64,000 nt of DNA. It comes from Christensenellaceae bacterium Phil1. Lineage in GTDB: Bacteria; Bacillota; Clostridia; Christensenellales; CAG-138. How positions within the stretch are numbered: the first letter of the stretch is position 1; each line of letters begins with the position of its first letter. Below the pieces are notes generated by a model that saw nothing but the letters and a program-made list of their open reading frames with translations, had not been told where the DNA came from and ran no database searches. Positions 42,320 to 50,966 of this stretch are shown here, piece after piece. The position numbers and the translations under genes are program-made. The DNA lies in assembly GCA_001940855.1 (NCBI GenBank), contig MSGS01000059.1:1-64000 (forward strand). The letters run 5' to 3'.

Positions 42320-44092
42320 ATGGACGTATATTCTATCATTTCGCTTTTCGGCGGGCTTGCGCTGTTCCTGTACGGCATGCATACAATGAGCGCGGGGCTT
42401 GAAAAGCTTTCCGGCAGCAAGCTGCAATCAACATTGCAGAAAATGACCGCGCACACGTCCACAAGCCTTATTTTCGGCGCGGCGATAACAATAGCCATTC
42501 AATCGTCCTCGGCCCTTACAGTAATGCTTGTGGGCCTTGTGAACAGCGGCATAATGCAGCTTGAGCAGACGGTTAGCGTTATACTCGGCGGCAATATAGG
42601 CACTACCCTTACCGCATGGATACTTTCCCTTTCCGGCATCAGCGGAGACAGCATTTTTATAAACCTCCTTAAACCGGAAAACTTTTCCCCGATAGTGGCG
42701 CTTATAGGCGTAATAATGATAATGGCGTGCAATACGCAGAAAAAGAAGGACATAGGCGGCGTGTTCGTGGGCTTTGCCATATTGATGTACGGCATGACGC
42801 TTATGAGCGGCTCTGTTGCCCCGCTTGCGGATATGCCGGAGTTTACGGGGATACTGACCGCGTTCAATAATCCGTTCTTAGGCGTGCTTGTGGGCCTTGT
42901 TTTCACCGGAATAATACAGAGCAGCGCGGCAAGCGTTGGCATTTTGCAGGCGCTTTCCCTAACGGGCTGCATAACATACGGCATGGCAATACCGCTCGTG
43001 ATGGGGCTTAACATTGGCACCTGCGCCACGGCCCTGCTTTCAAGCATAGGCACTACCAAGAACGCGCGCCGGGTCGCCATAGTGCACATTACCGGCAAAA
43101 TAATAGGCACTGTATTCTGCATGATAGTGTTCTATGGGCTTAATGCAATAATAGGCTTTGGCTTTATCAATTCGCCGCTTTCCGCGCCGGAGGTTGCCCT
43201 TTGCCACACGGTTTTCAACATAATAACCACCATAATACTGCTGCCCGCGCGCAAGGTGCTCATAAAGATATCCCGCATAGTGGTTCGCGGCAATGACGCG
43301 AAGCAGAGCGAAGTATTCCTGGACGAAAGGCTGCTGCTGTCCCCCGGCCTTGCGGTGCACGAAAGCTACAACATGGCCGTGAAGATGAGCGACATTGCGC
43401 GTTCCTGCGTGCTGACGGCAATGGGACTTATGCTAAGCTACGATAACGATAAGGCTGCGGACGTAAAGACGGAGGAAACGGAGCTTGATATGTACGAGGA
43501 CAAGCTGGGAAGCTTCCTTGTTAAGCTTTCCGCTTCAGCGTTGAGCGATAACGACAGCGCAGACGTATCAAAGCTTTTGCATAACATTGGCGATTTTGAG
43601 CGCATAGGCGACCACGCATTGAACATTCGCCAAAGCGCGAAGGAGATGCACGAAAAGGGACTTACATTCTCCGAACATGCTACGGAGGAAGTGAACCTGC
43701 TTTTCAGCGCGCTCAACGAAATACTAACCCTTGCCATGGATTCGTTTAAGGACGACGATTTGGACAAGGCCGCGCGGGTGGAGCCGCTGGAGCAGGTTAT
43801 AGACGTGCTGATAGCGCAGATAAAGCGCAAGCATATAGAGCGCCTGCAGGCGGGCCGCTGCACGATAGAGCTTGGATTTATACTGAACGATCTTTTGAAT
43901 AACTGCGAGCGCATAAGCGACCACTGCTCAAACATTGCCGTATGCGTAACGGAAATAGACCGAGGCGAGTTCGATACGCACGAATATCTTAATACCGTTA
44001 AGAGCGGCAACGACGCCCGCTATAAGGCGGACTTTGCCGAGTATGCCAAAAAGTACGAACTGAAATACGCCCACCCATCGGTGCATAAGTAA
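42320..44092 (+). CDS. Na/Pi cotransporter family protein with PhoU domain
   Basis: A 590-residue membrane transporter. The N-terminal half (about 1-310) has two Na_Pi_cotrans repeats with the QSSSA signature (IAIQSSSALTVML) and its counterpart IIQSSAASVGI, plus about eight helices. The C-terminal part (about 340-560) is a PhoU-like helical domain (HNIGDFERIGDHALNI, NCERISDHCSNIAVC), thought to regulate uptake. It probably imports phosphate with sodium, although some members affect other anions. GGGGAGAGAG lies before the ATG. Repeat island II begins right after the stop. Confidence 0.92.
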   Translation: MDVYSIISLFGGLALFLYGMHTMSAGLEKLSGSKLQSTLQKMTAHTSTSLIFGAAITIAIQSSSALTVMLVGLVNSGIMQLEQTVSVILGGNIGTTLTAWILSLSGISGDSIFINLLKPENFSPIVALIGVIMIMACNTQKKKDIGGVFVGFAILMYGMTLMSGSVAPLADMPEFTGILTAFNNPFLGVLVGLVFTGIIQSSAASVGILQALSLTGCITYGMAIPLVMGLNIGTCATALLSSIGTTKNARRVAIVHITGKIIGTVFCMIVFYGLNAIIGFGFINSPLSAPEVALCHTVFNIITTIILLPARKVLIKISRIVVRGNDAKQSEVFLDERLLLSPGLAVHESYNMAVKMSDIARSCVLTAMGLMLSYDNDKAADVKTEETELDMYEDKLGSFLVKLSASALSDNDSADVSKLLHNIGDFERIGDHALNIRQSAKEMHEKGLTFSEHATEEVNLLFSALNEILTLAMDSFKDDDLDKAARVEPLEQVIDVLIAQIKRKHIERLQAGRCTIELGFILNDLLNNCERISDHCSNIAVCVTEIDRGEFDTHEYLNTVKSGNDARYKADFAEYAKKYELKYAHPSVHK

Positions 44093-44100
44093 AGAGTTGA

Positions 44101-44468
44101 AATAAGCCGACGGAGGGGTTGACGATAACAAGCGAAGCTTCTTTCTTTTTTCAACCCCTCCGGCTTTTGCTTCGCAAAACCCACAACGCTGGTTGGAATA
44201 TGGTCGTCTTGCTACGCTGCCGCTTGCAATACTCCCTATTCCGCCCGATTCTCCCCTCGCTGCATCGCCCACTGGGCGCGCTCGGCTCGAATCCCCTTTC
44301 AGGGCAGGCCCATCATATAAGCTTGTAAAGCGCACCAAAAGGCTCCCCTTTACGGGGAGCTGTCGAACGAAGTGAGACTGAGGGGTTGACGTAAACACGC
44401 ATAGCCACGGGCGGGCCGCCGATGACGGCCCCTACAACGCCTAAGCGCAATTTCCCTGCATGCGTAAG
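44101..44468. repeat. Repeat island II
   Basis: A gene-free stretch that is largely an inverted, diverged copy of parts of island I. 44401-44468 is the reverse complement of 30818-30883 with few changes (the block containing GCGCTTAGGCGTTGTAGGGG). 44284-44340 is an inverted diverged copy of the 77-bp repeat. 44108-44185 is an inverted copy of about 31466-31540. The segment 44341-44388 (GGCTCCCCTTTACGGGGAGC and on to GAGACTGAGGGGTT) matches 31751-31797 in the same orientation. Confidence 0.8.
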
Positions 44469-44474
44469 CATGCT

Positions 44475-45218
44475 TTATCCTTCCAATTCCTTTATGAACA
44501 GCACATAGCTTTGCGGGTCAACGTATTTTTCGTCCTTGAGCAGTTCGAAGTGGACGTGGCTTTTGTCGCCGCATTCGCTTACGGCGGTGTCGCCAACGTA
44601 GCCCACTATGTCGCCCGCGTTTATTCGCGCGCCGACTTTCACGGGCGGCTCGGCTTTAAGATTGCCGTATACGGCTATCATGTCGTTTGCCCCCTTTACC
44701 TCTACCATAACGCCGAGCGAATCGTCCGTGAATATCTCCGTAACGGTTCCGGCGAAAACGGCATAAACCTCGCTGCCCTTTGGCGCGGCAACGTCAACGC
44801 CCGTATGCGTTGTCCATTGGTCAAGCGTGCGGGAATAGATAAGCTCGTTTACCGCAAAGCCCCATATCACCTCTCCACGCACGGGCGGGCTGAGTTTTTG
44901 CACCGCGGTGGGCTTGGGCGTGGGCGGCGCGGGGGTAAAGTCCGGCATGGGCGTAGGCGTGGCCGTGGGAGAAGGGGTAGGCGTGGCGATGGGAAGCTGA
45001 GCTTGGTTAAGCCTGTCGCCAATATCCGTATTCACCTCGCTCGCGGGGTCGTCAGTCTGCGCGGGGTCGGCCCCGTTCGGCTGCTTTACCGTAAGCACGG
45101 CCGAAAGCGCCGCCGCGCTTATCAGCGCCAGTGCAACAACGTATATGCCCCTTTTTTTCAGGAAACCGGCAGTAGCGGTAGTTATGCCCTTAAGGGCCGC
45201 TTTTATGGTCTTTTTCAT
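44475..45218 (-). CDS. M23-family endopeptidase, SpoIIQ-like layout
   Basis: A 247-residue protein with one N-terminal membrane helix (YVVALALISAAALSAV, about 26-45), a Pro/Thr-rich stalk (ATPTPSPTATPTPMPDF), and a C-terminal LytM/M23 domain with HTGVDVAA and HVHFELL, the two zinc-site motifs. Both look complete, so it may cleave peptidoglycan peptides, unlike degenerate SpoIIQ homologues. The overall plan (single helix, stalk, LytM) resembles SpoIIQ, which links mother cell and forespore; whether this organism sporulates is not shown here. The ribosome site is GAGGTGATC. Confidence 0.85.
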   Translation of the reverse strand: MKKTIKAALKGITTATAGFLKKRGIYVVALALISAAALSAVLTVKQPNGADPAQTDDPASEVNTDIGDRLNQAQLPIATPTPSPTATPTPMPDFTPAPPTPKPTAVQKLSPPVRGEVIWGFAVNELIYSRTLDQWTTHTGVDVAAPKGSEVYAVFAGTVTEIFTDDSLGVMVEVKGANDMIAVYGNLKAEPPVKVGARINAGDIVGYVGDTAVSECGDKSHVHFELLKDEKYVDPQSYVLFIKELEG

Positions 45219-45318
45219 AAAAATAGATCACCTCGTCGCATAGTATTGCCCAAATTTCATATTTTCAATCTTTTTTCACATTAGTTTGAATTGCCGTGCC
45301 GTGACGTGGCGCATTGTG

Positions 45319-45327
45319 TGGTATAAT
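45319..45327 (+). promoter_or_regulatory. Extended -10 promoter of yqhQ
   Basis: TGGTATAAT, an extended -10 element, 48 bases before the DUF1385 start. Confidence 0.55.
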
Positions 45328-45374
45328 AGCATTGCGGAGGATTCCGCACTAAGCAACCGAAAGGATAAATATAT

Positions 45375-46337
45375 ATGGCAAGAGTCAGCAGCGTTGGCGG
45401 TCAGGCCGTTATGGAAGGCGTTATGATGAAATCCCCCACGGGCGTGGCGCTGGCGGTAAGACGCGCGGACGGAACAATAGCCACGCGCTACGATAACTGG
45501 ACCACCAAGGCGCAGAAGGGCACATTCTGGGGCCTGCCCATAATAAGGGGCGTTGTAACGTTCATAGAATCGCTAACAACGGGCATGAACACATTGACCG
45601 AAAGCGCAAAGCTTGCGGGGGAAGATATAGAAGAAGAACCGACCAAGTTTGAAAAATGGCTCAGCGAAAAGCTGGGCAAGTCGGTTGAAAGCATTGTTAT
45701 AGGAATCGCGGTTATATTGGCCGTGGCGCTCAGCGTGGGGCTGTTTTTCATGCTGCCGCTGGGCATAAGCTCGCTCATATTCGGCAAGGCGGCAAGCGTT
45801 GCGGGCGTGTGGAAAAGCCTTACGGAGGGGCTTATAAGGCTGATAATATTCATTGGATATATCGCGTTCTGCTCAAGCATAAAGGACGTTAAGCGCACGT
45901 TTATGTACCACGGGGCGGAGCATAAAACAATAGCCTGCTACGAGGCGGAGGAGGAGCTTACGCCCGAAAACGCCGCCAAGCATTCGCGGCTGCATCCGCG
46001 CTGCGGCACAAACTATCTGTTCCTTGTTATGGCGGTGAGCATACTTTTCTTTGCGGCGATAGGCTGGAACGCAAACTTTGCCGTCCGCCTTGCAATGCGC
46101 ATAGCCTTCCTGCCCGTTGTGGCGGGGCTTTCATATGAGGTGCTGCGCTTTGCCGCGCGGCATGATAACTGGCTCACCCGCATAATACGCGCTCCCGGCA
46201 TGGCGCTGCAGCGCATAACAACAAAGGAGCCTACGCCCGATATGCTGGAGGTTGCAATAACTGCCTTCAACCTGGCGATGGATCCGAACAATAAGGTTGA
46301 AAATGGTGCGGAGGAGCCTGCTCAGTCCGCCGAATGA
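45375..46337 (+). CDS. yqhQ: DUF1385 (YqhQ) membrane protein
   Basis: A 320-residue DUF1385 protein. It starts SSVGGQAVMEGVMMKSP, the family signature, has GLPIIRGVVTFIESL, and contains the conserved FMYHGAEHKTIACYE and RLHPRCGTNYLF blocks with several His and Cys that could hold a metal. About four membrane helices (AVILAVALSVGLFFMLPLGI, LIRLIIFIGYIAFC, FLVMAVSILFFAAIG and one near 230). It is common in Firmicutes beside prmC and rpmE; its function is unknown. Neither neighbour is present here. Its 3' end overlaps the convergent methyltransferase by 16 bases. Confidence 0.88.
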   Translation: MARVSSVGGQAVMEGVMMKSPTGVALAVRRADGTIATRYDNWTTKAQKGTFWGLPIIRGVVTFIESLTTGMNTLTESAKLAGEDIEEEPTKFEKWLSEKLGKSVESIVIGIAVILAVALSVGLFFMLPLGISSLIFGKAASVAGVWKSLTEGLIRLIIFIGYIAFCSSIKDVKRTFMYHGAEHKTIACYEAEEELTPENAAKHSRLHPRCGTNYLFLVMAVSILFFAAIGWNANFAVRLAMRIAFLPVVAGLSYEVLRFAARHDNWLTRIIRAPGMALQRITTKEPTPDMLEVAITAFNLAMDPNNKVENGAEEPAQSAE

Positions 46338-47506
46338 GGATATAAAAGCGAATACAGCGTTGGCTCAAGCGAAAATTCATCCATAAGGGCCTTTGCTTCA
46401 TCAAGCGCAATGCGTCCGGCGTTATCCAATGCCGGGCGTTTTTTTATTGCCCGTATCAGCAAATTCTTCGGCGTGTGGCTCAGGTCAACAAATTCAAGCA
46501 CCTGCGTTTTGTAGCCGCGGCTTTCAAGCAGGTTTGCGCGTATCGCGTCCGTCATCAGCGCGGCAAAGCGCTCCTTTATTATGCCGTATCGGGTGATGAG
46601 CTTCAATTTGTCCGATGCTATCTGCCCGTTCAGCTCATGCTGGCAGCAGGGCACGGAAAGTATCATCCGCGCGCCGCGGCATATGGCGTTATGCAGCGCA
46701 TAATCGGTTGCGGTATCGCACGCATGCAGCGTGACAACCATGTCCGCAGGGGCGTTGGCATCGTATTCTGCAATGTCCCCGCGCTCAAACTTCAGCGAAT
46801 CGTAGCCGTAGCGCTTGGCGGCGTCCGTGCATTTTGCAATAACGTCAGCTTTAAGGTCAAGCCCCGTCATGTTCACCCGTATGCCCAATATGTTCACCAA
46901 ATAATGATACAGCACAAACGTAAGATATGATTTGCCGCAGCCGAAGTCTATTATCCTCAGCGGCTCCGCGTTTTTGCGTTCAAGGTAGCCGTCCTCGTTT
47001 ATGGCGTCGCGCACTATTTCAAGGAAACGGTTTATCTGCACGAATTTGTCCCGCATGGGGGCGGCAATGCGCCCGTCCTTGGTGAATATGCCCATGTCTA
47101 TAAGCGCGGGTATTGGCTCATCCTCGCTCAAAATATATTGCTTCTTTCGGTTATGCGTCTGCTCGGGCGGCTTCGGCGCGGTGGAGGAAAGGGGCTTGAG
47201 CATATATGTCGCTTCGTCATAGCCCTTGTTCAGCATTATAATATGCTCCCCGTCGGCGGCAAAGGCGTTGGCCTGCCTGTATGTACAGCTTGAAAGCTCC
47301 GCGGCAAGTGCGCGTTCAAGCTCATCCGCTGCAATATTTTGATGAAAAGCCTGCTTTTCGCTGTATCGGCTTATGTGGTACGCGCCGCCCTTAAGCTCAA
47401 AGGTGCAGCGGCGGTATTGGGCGGCTTTAGGCGCCTTTGAAAGTATTATCCTTGTTGGCAGGGCGGCGGAGGTAAGCTTCGCGGCCTGAGCTATGCTCAG
47501 CTTCAT
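46322..47506 (-). CDS. SAM-dependent methyltransferase (Methyltransf_32-like)
   Basis: A 394-residue protein with an N-terminal domain of about 150 residues and a C-terminal Rossmann methyltransferase: SAM motif I IIDFGCGKSYLTF near residue 185, MTGLDLKADVI (acidic motif), ERGDIAEYD, and VVTLHACDTATDYAL followed by VPCCQHEL. The TLHACD...PCCQ pattern is typical of the methyltransferase family related to eukaryotic tRNA methyltransferase TRM13-like and GSTCD proteins, so RNA is a likely target, by inference. The ATG at 47506 is chosen because AAAGGACG lies 9 bases upstream. Confidence 0.82.
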   Translation of the reverse strand: MKLSIAQAAKLTSAALPTRIILSKAPKAAQYRRCTFELKGGAYHISRYSEKQAFHQNIAADELERALAAELSSCTYRQANAFAADGEHIIMLNKGYDEATYMLKPLSSTAPKPPEQTHNRKKQYILSEDEPIPALIDMGIFTKDGRIAAPMRDKFVQINRFLEIVRDAINEDGYLERKNAEPLRIIDFGCGKSYLTFVLYHYLVNILGIRVNMTGLDLKADVIAKCTDAAKRYGYDSLKFERGDIAEYDANAPADMVVTLHACDTATDYALHNAICRGARMILSVPCCQHELNGQIASDKLKLITRYGIIKERFAALMTDAIRANLLESRGYKTQVLEFVDLSHTPKNLLIRAIKKRPALDNAGRIALDEAKALMDEFSLEPTLYSLLYPHSAD

Positions 47507-47672
47507 ATTATAAAGCGTCCTTTCGTTTATGCATGGCAATATAATACGCTAAGGCATGCCGCCGTGTCAAACAGAGCGCGAAAAAGATATATTATTGTGA
47601 AATAACGGCGCGGCTATTGCATAATGCGCCAAACGATGGCATTATAAAGAAAAAAGAACACGGAGGATGAAT

Positions 47673-50558
47673 ATGGATACGACTATGCACGGCTTCAGGC
47701 TCGTTTCTTCAAGCGAACTTAAAGAAATAAAGGGCACGGCCGATATTTATAAGCACGATAAAAGCGGCCTTACAATGGTGCATCTGAACTGCGCGGATAC
47801 CAACAAGGCCTTTGCAATGAGCTTTTGCACCCCGCCCGAAAACAGCACGGGCGTGCCGCATATACTGGAGCACAGCGTGCTTGCGGGCAGCGACAAATAC
47901 CCCGTGCGGGAGCCGTTTGTGGAGCTGATGAAGGGTTCGCTCAACACTTTCCTCAATGCCTTAACCGCAAGCGACTGGACGGTGTATCCCGTGGCGAGCC
48001 AAAACATGCAGGATTATCTTAACCTTGTTGATGTTTATATGGATGCGGTGCTTAATCCCCTTATCCATTCCGTGCCGGAAATATTCCGGCAGGAAGGCTG
48101 GCATTATGAAATAAACGACGGCAAGCTGAGCGTAAACGGCGTTGTTTACAACGAAATGAAGGGCGCGCTCTCCGCTCCCGACAGGGTGATAGCGGAGGAG
48201 ATAAACGCCGCGCTGTTCGATAATACCTACGGCGTGAACTCGGGCGGCGATCCTGCCGTTATACCGGAGCTTTCCTATGAAGCGTTCTGCAACTTTCATA
48301 AAAAGCTTTACCATCCTTCCAATGCGCTCATGTGCCTGTATGGCGATGTGGATTTGGACAGGGTGCTTGCCCTTGCGGACAGCTATCTTGATAAATACAC
48401 TCCCTCCGCGCACGAGCACGTTGGCGACGCCACAAAGCTGACCGCGCCTAAGTCGGTAACAAAGGCATACCCCATAAACGCGGGCGACGACCCCGAAGGC
48501 AAGGCTTTCTATATGCGCGGCTGGGTAATTGACCACCGCTGCATAAACGAGATAAGCGCAATGGAAATAATTCAGGATGCGCTTTTCAATGCCGAAGCCG
48601 CCCCCGTTAAGCGCGCACTTATGCAGAGCGGGCTTTGCGGCAACGCGGAAGCATACAGCAGCGCTGAAATAAAGTATCCCACTTATTACCTTACACTCAG
48701 CGACGTTAAGGCCGATGGCTTTGATAAGCTGACCGAAATTATCGATTCCGCAATAAAGGATATAGCCCAAAAGGGACTTGACAAAAAGCTGCTTGAGGCG
48801 TGCCTGAACCGCTATGAATTCGGCCGCCGCGAGGAGCCCGCATATTATCCCAAGGGAATAGAGCTATGCATAAACGCCGCATCGGGCTATATTCATGACG
48901 GCGACCCACTTTCCATGATACGCTACGAGGATACGCTTGCCTTCCTGCGCGAAAAGCTGAACAGCGATTATTATGAGCAGCTTATAAAGAAATACTTTGC
49001 CCAAAACACATGGCAGGCGGAGGTCAGGCTCGTTCCCGAACCCGGCCTTGGCGAAAAGAGGGAAGCGGAGAACGCCGAAAAGATGGCCGCGCTTTACGCC
49101 GCAATGACGGAGGATGAAAGGGCGAAAATAATCGCCAATCAGGAAAGGCTGAAAAAGCGCCAGTCCACGCCGGATAGAGAAGAAGCGCTGGAGACCATTC
49201 CGCAGCTTAAGCTGAGCGAAGCCGGAGACGGCCCCAGGCCCCTTGAAGCGGAGCGGAGGGACATACTGAGCGTTCCCACATACGCAAACGATATGTTCAC
49301 CGGCGGCATATCCTATTTGACGCTTATGTTCGACGCGGCCTGCCTGAATGCGGAGGAAATACCCTATGCCGGCCTTGTGTGCCAGCTTATGGGCAAGCTG
49401 AGCGCGGGCGAATACGGCTTCGAACAGCTTTCCACGGAGCTTATGCTCAATACGGGCGCGGTGGAAACAAGCCTTTCCGCATTCCAAAAGGCGGGAGAGG
49501 AGCAGGCGCAGCCGTATATACTTATGAACATAAAGGCGCTTACCGCAAAGCTTGGCGACGCCATGCCCGCAATATGCGCAATGCTGAAGGATACGCATTA
49601 TAACGAGCGCGCAAGGCTAAACGAGGTCATAAGCATGATTGCCGCCAACAACCGTTCCATGCTTGCAAACGAGGGGCATATGATCGCCATGACAAGGCTC
49701 GGCTCTTATTTCAGCGCGGCAATGATGTACAGCGAGCAGACGATGGGCCTTAGCTTCTTTGAATTTATAAAGAAGCTTGCCGCCGCCAACGAAGCGGAGA
49801 TTGATAAGCACATTGAAATGCTTGAAACCGTGGCTAAGAAGCTTTTCACCCGCGCGAATATGAGCGTTATGCTTTCGGGCGAGGAGGAGCAGTATAGCGC
49901 CGCAAGGCTTGCGCTGCCCGCCGTTATAGATGCACTTGAAGCGGGCGAAAAGCAGGATAACCGCCCCGCGTTCGTGAAGAATGCCAAGAATGAAGGCGTA
50001 ATGACCCCGGGAGACGTGCAGTATTGCGCCGAAGGCTACAACATGGCGGAGCTTGGCTTCGGCTACGATGGCGCAACCGCCGTTATGAAAACCATACTTG
50101 CAACGGATTACCTTTGGAACCGCATACGCGTGCTTGGCGGTGCATACGGCGCAATACTAACAATAAGGCCGAACGGAACCTTCCTTCTGAGCAGCTACCG
50201 CGACCCCAACCTTGAAAACACATATAAGGTATATGACGGCATGGCCGAATATCTTGAAAAGTTCGACCCCAGCCGCAGGGAGATGGATAAATACATACTC
50301 GGCACACTGCAGGAGCTTGACGCGCCCAAGGTAGGCCAGCTTGCGCACAGCACGGCGCTTAGCAATTACATGACGGGCTTCACAAGGGCTATGCAGCAGA
50401 AGCTCCGTGCCGAGGCCATAGCCGCCGACGCAAAGGCTATCCGCGCCAAGGCTGCCCTTGCCAACGCAATATGCGAAAAGCATTATATCTGCGCCGTTGG
50501 CAACAGCGAAAGGATAAAGGCTGCCAAGGAGCTGTTTAAGGACATTATAGACGGCTAA
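47673..50558 (+). CDS. M16C-family insulinase-like peptidase
   Basis: A 961-residue zinc peptidase of the presequence-protease (PreP/Cym1) type. The inverted zinc motif HILEH lies at 63-67, with a downstream Glu in VVYNEMKGALSAPD. Four M16 domains are arranged in two halves joined by a helical hinge (GEKREAENAEKMAALYAAM). These enzymes form a closed chamber that degrades peptides of up to about 60 residues; in bacteria it is cytoplasmic or secreted, and no signal peptide is seen here. The second ATG (47673) fits the GGAGG spacing. Likely works with the peptidase cluster downstream in peptide catabolism. Confidence 0.92.
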   Translation: MDTTMHGFRLVSSSELKEIKGTADIYKHDKSGLTMVHLNCADTNKAFAMSFCTPPENSTGVPHILEHSVLAGSDKYPVREPFVELMKGSLNTFLNALTASDWTVYPVASQNMQDYLNLVDVYMDAVLNPLIHSVPEIFRQEGWHYEINDGKLSVNGVVYNEMKGALSAPDRVIAEEINAALFDNTYGVNSGGDPAVIPELSYEAFCNFHKKLYHPSNALMCLYGDVDLDRVLALADSYLDKYTPSAHEHVGDATKLTAPKSVTKAYPINAGDDPEGKAFYMRGWVIDHRCINEISAMEIIQDALFNAEAAPVKRALMQSGLCGNAEAYSSAEIKYPTYYLTLSDVKADGFDKLTEIIDSAIKDIAQKGLDKKLLEACLNRYEFGRREEPAYYPKGIELCINAASGYIHDGDPLSMIRYEDTLAFLREKLNSDYYEQLIKKYFAQNTWQAEVRLVPEPGLGEKREAENAEKMAALYAAMTEDERAKIIANQERLKKRQSTPDREEALETIPQLKLSEAGDGPRPLEAERRDILSVPTYANDMFTGGISYLTLMFDAACLNAEEIPYAGLVCQLMGKLSAGEYGFEQLSTELMLNTGAVETSLSAFQKAGEEQAQPYILMNIKALTAKLGDAMPAICAMLKDTHYNERARLNEVISMIAANNRSMLANEGHMIAMTRLGSYFSAAMMYSEQTMGLSFFEFIKKLAAANEAEIDKHIEMLETVAKKLFTRANMSVMLSGEEEQYSAARLALPAVIDALEAGEKQDNRPAFVKNAKNEGVMTPGDVQYCAEGYNMAELGFGYDGATAVMKTILATDYLWNRIRVLGGAYGAILTIRPNGTFLLSSYRDPNLENTYKVYDGMAEYLEKFDPSRREMDKYILGTLQELDAPKVGQLAHSTALSNYMTGFTRAMQQKLRAEAIAADAKAIRAKAALANAICEKHYICAVGNSERIKAAKELFKDIIDG

Positions 50559-50590
50559 AATAAAAAAACGGCATAACTGCCGCAAAAAAG

Positions 50591-50624
50591 CCTCCGCATA
50601 GGTAAAGCCCGTGCGGAGGTTTTG
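50591..50624. terminator. Terminator between M16C and ATL genes
   Basis: CCTCCGCA, 13-base loop, TGCGGAGG then TTTTGTT. A smaller hairpin CGGCA/TGCCG precedes it at 50570-50583. Serves the plus-strand peptidase and possibly the minus-strand gene. Confidence 0.75.
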
Positions 50625-50915
50625 TTATACGCTGTATTTTCCCATATCCACCCTGCCGTCGGGCAAAAAGCCTACGCCTTCGGCTTCAAGCAGGGCGCGG
50701 CGCAGCTGAGCGTGTTCCCCGCCGGCAACGGCGCCGTCCGCCTTTACAACGCGCTGCCAGGGGATATCGTCCGGGCTTTGGCGCATGGCCCAGCCCACCT
50801 GCCGCGCCGCGCGGGGGCAGCCGAGTATTTTTGCAATTTCGCCGTATGATATAACGCGGCCCTTCGGCACGCGGCGTACAACGGCATATACCCTTTCAAA
50901 AAAGCCCTGTTCCAT
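50625..50915 (-). CDS. Alkyltransferase-like protein (MGMT fold without the cysteine)
   Basis: A 96-residue protein with the DNA-binding domain of O6-alkylguanine-DNA alkyltransferase: VPKGRVISYGEIAKILG, the arginine-finger helix RAARQVGWAM (Arg39), then PWQRVV where the repair enzyme has PCHRVV. The acceptor Cys is replaced by Trp53, the hallmark of ATL proteins. These bind O6-alkylguanine without repairing it and pass the damage to nucleotide excision repair. Length matches bacterial ATLs (about 95-110). It sits at the end of the peptidase run, 51 bases after aminopeptidase P. Confidence 0.88.
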   Translation of the reverse strand: MEQGFFERVYAVVRRVPKGRVISYGEIAKILGCPRAARQVGWAMRQSPDDIPWQRVVKADGAVAGGEHAQLRRALLEAEGVGFLPDGRVDMGKYSV

Positions 50916-50966
50916 AGTATAAATAACGGGCGGGAGGTGATCCCGCCCTGTTGAAGGTTGGTTTTG

